Assembly: GCA_017428325.1 (NCBI GenBank)
Contig: JAFRRA010000002.1
Location: forward strand, 248,001-312,000
Direction: 5' to 3'
DNA: 64,000 nt
DNA from: Bacteroidales bacterium
Lineage (GTDB): Bacteria; Bacteroidota; Bacteroidia; Bacteroidales; UBA932
In this document: one piece after another, positions 51,797 to 59,052 of the stretch
How the letters are laid out: each line of letters opens with the position of its first letter
Numbering within the stretch: position 1 is the first letter of the stretch
Program-made: the position numbers and the translations under genes
The notes under the pieces: generated by a model
Database searches by the model: none
What the model saw: only the letters and a program-made list of their open reading frames with translations
Told to the model about the DNA's origin: nothing

Positions 51797-52198
51797 ATGA
51801 AAGTAGACGAGGTTCCTCAGGACTTGAAATACTACAAGGGTTCCGTTGTCCGCGACGTCAATTACGCGGTGGATGAAAACGGCCAGTACAAGGCTGTGAT
51901 CAGCGACGGCTGGACTCCAAAGAACGATGCCCTGGATATGGCTTTGGATGAAGTCAGCCAGCAGTGCTGTCAGATAGCAGAACGGGTAAGGAAAGGAGAG
52001 AGCAGCCCTCTGGAATACCATGCCGCAAAGAATCTTATGAATGTAAGGCTTCTTTCAGACTATACGGGTATTCCGAAGCGCAAGATCCGCAGGCATTTCA
52101 GGCCGGAGAACTTCGCTGCCCTTGATGATGGGACTCTGGCAAAATATGCCGAGGCCTTGAGAATAACCGTCGCAGAACTGAAATGCTTACCGGAGTGA
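51797..52198 (+). CDS. Uncharacterised protein with C-terminal helix-turn-helix-like segment
   Basis: The 133-residue protein lies between darB and the BtrH gene. I do not recognise the family. The first half (VVRDVNYAVDENGQYKAVISDGWTPKNDALDMALDE, quoted here only for its DVNYAVD and SDGW anchors) is compact and acidic. The second half, LLSDYTGIPKRKIRRHFRP then LDDGTLAKYAEALRITVAEL, has the spacing and polarity of an XRE-type helix-turn-helix ending. It has no signal peptide and no phosphopantetheine serine motif, so it is not an ACP. It could be a cluster-specific regulator or a protein-protein adaptor. Confidence 0.5.
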   Translation: MKVDEVPQDLKYYKGSVVRDVNYAVDENGQYKAVISDGWTPKNDALDMALDEVSQQCCQIAERVRKGESSPLEYHAAKNLMNVRLLSDYTGIPKRKIRRHFRPENFAALDDGTLAKYAEALRITVAELKCLPE

Positions 52199-52199
52199 T

Positions 52200-53246
52200 A
52201 TGGAACTGAATATCGGGCACAGGCCAAGTGCGCATTGCGAGAACGGAGCCATATCGGCTCTTTTGAGATTTCACGGGATAGACCTTTCCGAGCCGATGAT
52301 TTTCGGCCTTGCCAGCGGACTGTTTTTCAGCCACGTGCCGTTTGTTGATGTGGGCGGAATGCCGCTTACTTCTTTCAGGACCGTTCCCGGCTTCCTTTTC
52401 AAGCGCATAACAAAGCTGCTTGGCATCAAGACTGAGACCGCAAGATATTTCAACCGGGAAAAGGGTATGAGACGGCTGGATGACCTCCTTCTCAGGGAGA
52501 AAAAGCCGGTGGCCCTTGTTGTCGGGATGTATTATCTGCCTTACATCCCAAAGGAGTACCGCTTCCATTTCAACGGACATAACATCTGCATCATAGGCAA
52601 GGATGAGGAAACGGGGGAATATATCGTGCTTGATTCCAATGCTACCCAGAAGGTTACGATAAGCCGCAACGACCTGATAAAAGTCAGATATGCAAAGGGC
52701 GGAACCTATTCCCTGTTTGGAAGGATGTACTGGATAAAGTCCGTACCTGAGCAAATGCCGGATTTGAAGCCTTTGATCCTCAAGGCTATCGCAAAGAACT
52801 GCAGGATAATGACCAGTGCATACAGGGGAGTCAGGTACGTGGGCGTAAGAGGTATGCGTTTCCTCTCTGAGAGAATCCGCACATGGGAGAAAAAAATGGG
52901 GCCTCAGAAGGCACTTATAAACGTTGCCCAGGTTGTCAGGATGCTGGAGGAGATAGGTACTGGCGGGGCCGGTTTCCGCTTCATCTACGGGGCTTTCCTT
53001 CAGGAAGCCGCCCAGAGGACCGGAATCGCGGAGCTGAATGACTATTCCACCAGGATTACGGAGATAGGTGATTTGTGGAGGACATTTGCAGTTAGGGCTT
53101 CCAGGATGTTCAAACGGCGCAAGTCCGAAACATGCACTTACGATGATCTTGGGGATATGCTTCTAAATCTTGCCAGTAAGGAGGAGGCTTTCTACAAGGA
53201 TCTGGAAAAAGCCGTTGAAAAGTATATGGACCAGGCTGGCCTATGA
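52200..53246 (+). CDS. BtrH-type acyltransferase (BtrH N-terminal domain plus DUF4872-like region)
   Basis: The 348-residue protein starts right after the previous stop (TGATATGG). Its N-terminal half matches the BtrH_N domain, a papain-like fold with Cys in AHCENGAISALLRFHG, His in FHFNGHNICIIG and Asp in IVLDSNATQ. In butirosin synthesis BtrH moves an acyl group from an ACP to the acceptor amine. The C-terminal half is helical. Here it may release the resorcinol or fatty product from the ACP and join it to an acceptor, or make an amide or ester. It overlaps the MMPL gene by four bases (ATGA). Confidence 0.82.
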   Translation: MELNIGHRPSAHCENGAISALLRFHGIDLSEPMIFGLASGLFFSHVPFVDVGGMPLTSFRTVPGFLFKRITKLLGIKTETARYFNREKGMRRLDDLLLREKKPVALVVGMYYLPYIPKEYRFHFNGHNICIIGKDEETGEYIVLDSNATQKVTISRNDLIKVRYAKGGTYSLFGRMYWIKSVPEQMPDLKPLILKAIAKNCRIMTSAYRGVRYVGVRGMRFLSERIRTWEKKMGPQKALINVAQVVRMLEEIGTGGAGFRFIYGAFLQEAAQRTGIAELNDYSTRITEIGDLWRTFAVRASRMFKRRKSETCTYDDLGDMLLNLASKEEAFYKDLEKAVEKYMDQAGL

Positions 53247-56101
53247 CGGATTTCTTCCTTCATATCTATGACTTTCTGAAGAAACGGAGGGGCTTCTGTT
53301 TTGTCCTTCTGGCCGCCGTGATGGCCGCTCTTGTCCTTATGACTCTGTCTTTGAAGTACAACGAGAACATCTGGGATTTCCTTCCAGCTGGGGATAATAG
53401 GCAGAAAGCCATAACTTTATATCAGGATATATCAGGAGGACAGAGAGTTGTGGCGATGTTCCGCCTGAAGGATCCAACCTCGTCTGAGAGCAGTCTTACG
53501 GATGCTGTTGACACCTTTTCCCGTAGGGTAATGGAGGGTTCCGGAAGAAAGCACATAACTTCAGTAGAATCCCAGATAGACTTTGACCGGTATGCCGGTA
53601 TAACGGACTTTGTCTACAGGAACATTCCGCTGATGCTCAGCGATTCCGACTATGTCAGGATGGAGAACCTCCTTTCCAGTCCTTTATATGTGGACGAACA
53701 GCTGGAAGCGGACGTGGGGATGATAATGATGCCGGCAACAGGATTCTTCACATCCAGCATCGGAAGTGATCCGCTCTCCCTTTTTTCTCCTGTTATCAGG
53801 CGTTTGCAGGAAAGCCAGCTGGCGCTTCCTTACGAGTTCGACGACGGCTATATCTATACACCCGGAAAAGGCTACGCCATTGCCCTGGTGTCCTCTCCAT
53901 ACGGGGCTATGGAGTCTGCCAACAACAATCAGCTTGTTAGTTACCTGGACAGTGTAGCCCGCCAGACGATGGAAGCCTCGCCGGATGTGGACCTGGCATT
54001 TACCGGTGCACCGGTGATTTCCGTGGACAATGCCCGCAGGATCAAAAGTGACAGCAAGAAAGCCATATCCATTGCCGTAACCCTGATCCTGATACTCCTG
54101 ATCCTTGCTTTCAGGAGGGTGAAGAGCCTTATGCTGATTGGCCTTGCCATTCTGTTCGGTTGGCTCTTTGCAATGGGATTCATTGCGGCTCTCAGAAACG
54201 ACGTATCCCTTATAGTTCTTGGAATAGGTTCCATTATCATCGGAATAGCGGTCAATTATCCTCTTCATTTCGTGGCCCATACAGACCACGGCGGTTCTGT
54301 GAGGCAGTCTCTGAAAGAAATGGTGGCCCCGCTGCTTATCGGCAACATCACCACGGTGGGCGCTTTTGCCGCCCTGATGCCTCTGGATGCCCCCGCCCTC
54401 AGGGATCTGGGTTTCTTTGCCGCATTCATGCTGATAGGAACGATCATTTTCGTGCTGGTGTTCCTTCCGCATCTTGTAAAAAAAAGAGCCGGGAAGGAGA
54501 AACTTCTTTTCCGTGGCGTTTCTTCATTCTCCCCGGAAAGGAAAAAGTGGCTGCTCTGGGTGGTTTTAGCGCTCACGGTTTTCTTCGGATACTTCAGTTT
54601 CGGGACTTCTTTCGATACGGATATGAACCGTATCAATTACTTGACACCCAAGCAGAAACAACTGCTGGAAGGCCTTGGCGTCCAGGCTGGAGTGAACGAT
54701 ACCTCGAACATCTATCTTGTGGCTGAAGGAAAAACCTGGGACCAGGCTTTGGAACGCAGGATGGCGATGGCTCCGCTTCTTGACAGCCTGAAAAGTAAAG
54801 GAGTGATTGACGGCTTTTCTTCGGCGACTGGTTTTATCGCCCCGAAGGGTGAGCAGAAAAGGAGGATAGACCTTTGGAACGCTTTCTGGAATGAGCACAA
54901 GGAGGAAGTCCTTTCCACACTGGATAGCCGCGCTTCTCGCTACGGCTTCAGTGAAGAAGCTTTCTCGTCTTTCAGGCGGCTGATCGCCGAGGATTATTCG
55001 GCAAAGCCTTTTGAGCATTTTGACACTCTCCGCCAGGCAGTCCTGGGCAATTCTTTCAGTGCTTCGGGCGGCAATTTCTCCGTTGTGGATGTGGTTAAGG
55101 CTCAGGATATTGGCAAAGCCTGCCAAATACTCGGTTCCTCTCTTGGAGACCGGGGCTACGCTTTCGATTTTGCCGGAATGAACAGTTCCATAGCCAGAGG
55201 TCTCTCGGATGACTTCAACTACATTGGCTTTGCCTGCGGTCTGATCGTCTTCATCTTCCTGTGGCTGAGCTTTGGCAGACTTGAACTTACACTCATCGCT
55301 TTCCTTCCTATGGCGATGGGATGGTTCTGGATATTGGGAATAATGAATCTTCTGGGCTTGCAGTTCAACATTGTCAACGTGATTCTTGCCACGTTCATAT
55401 TCGGACAGGGAGACGACTACACCATATTCATAACCGAGGGGCTCATAGACGAGTTCGCGTACGGGAAGAAGGTGCTGGCTTCCTTCAAGAACAGCATAAT
55501 AATATCAGCGCTCATAATGTTCATCGGAATGGGATCCCTGATCGTGGCCAGGCATCCTGCTCTCCACTCCCTGGCCGAGGTTACTATTGTGGGCATGCTT
55601 TCCGTTGTGTTTATGGCCTGGATAGTTCCGCCGGTGCTCTTTTCTTTCCTTGTTTCTCACAAGGGGAAACCACATCTCTATCCCCTTACCTTCGGACAGA
55701 TATTCGCCCGCAAGTCAGAGGGCAACGCCACAAAAGACAGCCATTCATTCCACCGGTTTGTCATATGCAAGTATATCTACAAAGGTTATGCGGTTGAAAG
55801 GGAAACTCGCCGCCTGCTGAAGAGATATGATGACTTCTCTGAATGGGTAGACAGGGACATTCCGCAGTCTAATGTTTCAGTCATTAATGCCGGGAAAGGC
55901 CAGTTCTCCCTTATGATGGCTCTTGTTCATCCGGAAATTGAAGTGCATTCCTACTGTTCCGAGCAGGACGATGCTGCCCTGCTTTCCGCAATCAGTCCCA
56001 AACCGGCAAACCTTCATGTCCATTGCGTGAAAGACGGGCAGGCTGCCATGGAGGCGGCTTCCGGGACACATGTCATCAATCTGTCTGAGATACTGGATTA
56101 A
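53243..56101 (+). CDS. MMPL/RND-family lipid exporter with C-terminal methyltransferase-like remnant
   Basis: The 952-residue protein has an N-terminal membrane helix (about 17-37), a large periplasmic domain, five to six helices (about 265-410), a second periplasmic domain and six helices (about 650-810), the standard RND two-half plan; FLPAGDNRQKA follows the first helix. From about residue 820 there is a cytoplasmic tail: FHRFVICKYIYKGYAVERET, RRLLKRYDDFSEWVD, then VINAGKGQFSLMMALVHPE with Rossmann-like features. Longer relatives in Bacteroidetes are described as trifunctional MMPL transporter / lysophospholipid acyltransferase / SAM methyltransferase; here no acyltransferase H-x4-D block is evident and the methyltransferase part is short. 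It probably exports the resorcinol-like lipid. Confidence 0.8.
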   Translation: MTDFFLHIYDFLKKRRGFCFVLLAAVMAALVLMTLSLKYNENIWDFLPAGDNRQKAITLYQDISGGQRVVAMFRLKDPTSSESSLTDAVDTFSRRVMEGSGRKHITSVESQIDFDRYAGITDFVYRNIPLMLSDSDYVRMENLLSSPLYVDEQLEADVGMIMMPATGFFTSSIGSDPLSLFSPVIRRLQESQLALPYEFDDGYIYTPGKGYAIALVSSPYGAMESANNNQLVSYLDSVARQTMEASPDVDLAFTGAPVISVDNARRIKSDSKKAISIAVTLILILLILAFRRVKSLMLIGLAILFGWLFAMGFIAALRNDVSLIVLGIGSIIIGIAVNYPLHFVAHTDHGGSVRQSLKEMVAPLLIGNITTVGAFAALMPLDAPALRDLGFFAAFMLIGTIIFVLVFLPHLVKKRAGKEKLLFRGVSSFSPERKKWLLWVVLALTVFFGYFSFGTSFDTDMNRINYLTPKQKQLLEGLGVQAGVNDTSNIYLVAEGKTWDQALERRMAMAPLLDSLKSKGVIDGFSSATGFIAPKGEQKRRIDLWNAFWNEHKEEVLSTLDSRASRYGFSEEAFSSFRRLIAEDYSAKPFEHFDTLRQAVLGNSFSASGGNFSVVDVVKAQDIGKACQILGSSLGDRGYAFDFAGMNSSIARGLSDDFNYIGFACGLIVFIFLWLSFGRLELTLIAFLPMAMGWFWILGIMNLLGLQFNIVNVILATFIFGQGDDYTIFITEGLIDEFAYGKKVLASFKNSIIISALIMFIGMGSLIVARHPALHSLAEVTIVGMLSVVFMAWIVPPVLFSFLVSHKGKPHLYPLTFGQIFARKSEGNATKDSHSFHRFVICKYIYKGYAVERETRRLLKRYDDFSEWVDRDIPQSNVSVINAGKGQFSLMMALVHPEIEVHSYCSEQDDAALLSAISPKPANLHVHCVKDGQAAMEAASGTHVINLSEILD

Positions 56102-56105
56102 TTCT

Positions 56106-56113
56106 TATATTTG
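56106..56113 (+). promoter_or_regulatory. -7 promoter box for EEP-domain gene
   Basis: TATATTTG matches TAnnTTTG, starting 4 bases after the exporter stop and ending 15 bases before the ATG at 56129. It separates this gene from the dar operon. Confidence 0.45.
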
Positions 56114-56128
56114 TAAAGATTCAACGAC

Positions 56129-56974
56129 ATGGCTATGAAAAGGATTCTGATTCTTTCTGCCTCATTGCTTCTTTTATGCAATGTCGGCATTTCCCAGAAA
56201 ATGAAAATCCGGAGCGAGAAGCCGGAAGACCACATGGTTTCGATGATGAGTTTCAACATCCGCCACGGTTGCGGAATGGATCGTCAGGTAGATCTTGGAA
56301 GGATAGCGGCAGAAATCGCTCTTGTCGGAGCTGATGTAGTTGCCCTTCAGGAAGTTGACAAGGGTACTAAAAGAATCGGGGGAGTGGATTCTCCTGAAGA
56401 GATAGCAAAGCTTGCCGGCGGTTATGTGGCTTCATTTGCCTCGGCGATTGATTTGGGCGGAGGCAAATACGGCAATGCGATCCTGTCAAAGAAAGCGCCA
56501 ATTTCTGTCGAGAGTGTTCCCCTTCCGGGCAAGGAAGAGCCAAGGGTCATGCTGGTTGCGGAATTTGAGGATTATTATTTCTGCTCACTGCATTTGTCTC
56601 TGGACCGCGATTCGAGAGTGGAAGCCTGCCGCAAGATTGCCAGGTATGCCAGATCCAAGTCTAACGACAAGCCATTTTTCATAGCCGGAGACTTTAACCT
56701 TGTCCCTAACTCTATGGAAATGAGTGTGCTTGCGGAAGATTTCGCAGTCCTGTCCGCATTTGAAGTCAAGACATTCCCGTCCGATAACCCGGACCGAACC
56801 TTGGACTATATAATGGTTTACAGGGGAGGTGCCGGCAAGAAACTTCTCAGGAAACTTGAAAAGGGAAGCATGGGTGTCGCATCCTGGGTTCAGCCGGAGA
56901 AGGTTGCATCCGACCACAGACCAATATTCACCCTGATTTTCAAGGGAGAGAACTGCGTTACCGAGAAGTTCTGA
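56129..56974 (+). CDS. Exported endonuclease/exonuclease/phosphatase (EEP) family enzyme
   Basis: The 281-residue protein has a signal peptide (LSASLLLLCNVGISQ). The EEP motifs appear in order: MSFNIRHGCGMD, VVALQEVDKGTKR (metal-binding glutamate), FCSLHLSLDR, FFIAGDFNLVP, DRTLDYIMV and the final SDHRPIFTLIF. Exported members cleave phosphodiester bonds in sphingomyelin-like lipids, nucleic acids or inositol phosphates. The substrate is unknown. Its last 17 bases overlap the convergent RSH gene. Confidence 0.85.
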   Translation: MAMKRILILSASLLLLCNVGISQKMKIRSEKPEDHMVSMMSFNIRHGCGMDRQVDLGRIAAEIALVGADVVALQEVDKGTKRIGGVDSPEEIAKLAGGYVASFASAIDLGGGKYGNAILSKKAPISVESVPLPGKEEPRVMLVAEFEDYYFCSLHLSLDRDSRVEACRKIARYARSKSNDKPFFIAGDFNLVPNSMEMSVLAEDFAVLSAFEVKTFPSDNPDRTLDYIMVYRGGAGKKLLRKLEKGSMGVASWVQPEKVASDHRPIFTLIFKGENCVTEKF

Positions 56975-59051
56975 TAACGTTTGAGACTTCACGTATCTTT
57001 TTGAGGGCGGAGATTACTTTGTCCAGATGTGCGTTGCCTCCGACTGAAATCTCCATTTCCGCCACGAACTCCAGTTTTGCTTTCTGCCTTTCGGAGATCC
57101 TGAAAGCTCTTATGCTGGCTCCTGCCTTTGCCGCGCATTCCATTATGGCGTTTGACATCGATGCGTCACCGATGCCTATGACTTTCAGGCCGGTCTGGAA
57201 CTGGGACGATGTGGATACCTGTCTCCATCTGACTTTCTGGATACGGTAAGGATACTGGCTGATGAGCCTTGCGGCGTTCGGGCAGGATATCCTGTGGATG
57301 CTCACCCCGCCACTTGCAGTCACAAAACCGAACACGTCATCTCCGAAGATAGGGTTGCAGCACTTGGCCATCTTGAAGCTGATGTTGTCCAGCTTGTCGC
57401 TGATGACAAGATAATCCGAACGGCTCTTTGTGCTTTTCTCCAGGAGTTTTGTGGCCTGCTTCTCTTCCTTGTCCTCCTTTGCCTGGTCTGGTGTTCCGGT
57501 GAGGAAATCCTTGACGTCCTGCAGATTAATCTCCTCTTCGTTTATCGCAATGAGAAAGTCTCCTATAGACTTCATTTTGAAGTGCTTGGCGAGGTTGGAC
57601 AGGACCTCGTCGGTGAGCTCTATCTTCCAGTTCTTCATCCTGCGCTCCAGAGTCTCCCTTCCGATGCGGCTCATCTTTCCCTCCTCTTCCTTCAGGCGGC
57701 TTTTTATGTGGCTTCTGGCCTTTGAAGAGATGACTATGTTCAGCCAGTCCCGGGACGGTTTCTGGTCTTTGCGGCTCATGATCTCCACCACGTCTCCGGT
57801 GTGGAGTTCCTCCCTGATGGACTTGACCTTTCCGTTGACCTTGGCGCCTGAGCAGCTCATTCCAAGGTTAGAATGTATCGCAAAGGCAAAGTCCAGCACG
57901 CACGCGCCTTTCGGAAGTTGCTTGAGGTCTCCGTTGGGGGTGAAGACGAAAATCTCGTTCAGGTCCGTGCGGGCGGTACTGTCAGACAGCAGGCCAGGGG
58001 TTTCGAGGGCTTTCTTTACATCGCTGAGCCAATCGTCCAGTCCCTTGACTGATTTGATGCCTTTGTAGCTCCAGTGTGATGCGTGGCCGTTCTCAGCGAT
58101 CTGGTCCATACGCTCGGTACGGATCTGGACTTCAACCTTGGCCCCGTCCCTGTTCTCCACGGTGGTTTGCAGGCTCTCGTAGCCGTTCTCCTTAGGGTTT
58201 GATATCCAGTCTCTAAGGCGTGAGACATCCGGCTTGTATTCCTGTGTCACGAGAGAATAGACCTTCCAGCAGGCTTCCTTCTCCTTATCCAGAGGGACGT
58301 CCAGAATGAACCTTATGGCAAAGACATCGTGGATTCCCTCGAACGGCACATCCTGCCGCTGCATTTTCTGCCAGATTGACCAGGCGGTCTTTGTCCTGAC
58401 CTTTAGAGTGTAAGGTATGCCGGCGTCCTTGAGTTTCTTTTCCAGAGGCCGTATGAATTCCGCAACCAGGGCTTCGCGGTCCTTCCGGGTTGCCAGCAGC
58501 TTGTTGCTGATCGCCCTGTAGTGTTCCGGATCGGAATACTTGAAGTAGAGGTTCTCCATCTCGCCCTTTATCTTGTAGAGTCCGAGCTGATGGGCTAGGG
58601 GGATATACAGCATCTGGGTCTCGGTGAGCTTGCGCATTATGCTGGATTTCGGGAAGATGCTCAGGTTGCGCATTATCTCCAGACGGTCAGCTATCTTGAT
58701 GAGGGTAACCCTTGGATCCTTGGAGTAGGATACGATCATCTTGCGGTAGTTCTCAGCCTGGAGACGTGTTTCCTTCGGGGTTATCCTGGAAATGCTGTTC
58801 AGCCCTTCCACCATATTCATTATGTCTGCAGGGAATTCCTTGCGCAGCCTCTCCTGCAGGTCCGCGTTTCCTCTCGAAGCCTCGTGGAGATAAACCGCGC
58901 AAACGGCATCATCCCGCAGCCCGATTTCTTCTGATACTATACGGGCCACATTCTCAGGATGTTCAAAGAAGGGATGGTGGTTCTCCCTTTCCATTCCTTC
59001 CAGAGCCTTCCGTGCAATGGCAATGCTTTTTTCCACGAGATTCTTCTCCAT
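56958..59051 (-). CDS. RelA/SpoT homologue (long RSH) with degenerate hydrolase site
   Basis: The 697-residue protein has the long RSH plan: N-terminal HD region (residues about 20-190), ppGpp synthetase (RTKTAWSIWQKM, FEGIHDVFAIR, EVQIRTERMDQIAENGHASHW), TGS domain (IFVFTPNGDLKQLPKGA), a zinc-finger-like KCCNPIFGDDV and a C-terminal ACT. The hydrolase motif H-D-x-x-E-D is HEASRG here, and RLHNMRT is RLEIMRN, so ppGpp hydrolysis is probably lost. In the synthetase the usual SLHTT is SLQTT. It is likely RelA-like: mainly a ppGpp maker. It is the last gene of the M28-uvrB-RSH unit. Confidence 0.88.
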   Translation of the reverse strand: MEKNLVEKSIAIARKALEGMERENHHPFFEHPENVARIVSEEIGLRDDAVCAVYLHEASRGNADLQERLRKEFPADIMNMVEGLNSISRITPKETRLQAENYRKMIVSYSKDPRVTLIKIADRLEIMRNLSIFPKSSIMRKLTETQMLYIPLAHQLGLYKIKGEMENLYFKYSDPEHYRAISNKLLATRKDREALVAEFIRPLEKKLKDAGIPYTLKVRTKTAWSIWQKMQRQDVPFEGIHDVFAIRFILDVPLDKEKEACWKVYSLVTQEYKPDVSRLRDWISNPKENGYESLQTTVENRDGAKVEVQIRTERMDQIAENGHASHWSYKGIKSVKGLDDWLSDVKKALETPGLLSDSTARTDLNEIFVFTPNGDLKQLPKGACVLDFAFAIHSNLGMSCSGAKVNGKVKSIREELHTGDVVEIMSRKDQKPSRDWLNIVISSKARSHIKSRLKEEEGKMSRIGRETLERRMKNWKIELTDEVLSNLAKHFKMKSIGDFLIAINEEEINLQDVKDFLTGTPDQAKEDKEEKQATKLLEKSTKSRSDYLVISDKLDNISFKMAKCCNPIFGDDVFGFVTASGGVSIHRISCPNAARLISQYPYRIQKVRWRQVSTSSQFQTGLKVIGIGDASMSNAIMECAAKAGASIRAFRISERQKAKLEFVAEMEISVGGNAHLDKVISALKKIREVSNVIRTSR

Positions 59052-59052
59052 C

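Noticed and set aside
51797-52198. Acyl carrier protein for the dar cluster
   Set aside because: The size and place would suit an ACP, but there is no D-S-L phosphopantetheine site; the C-terminus looks like a helix-turn-helix.
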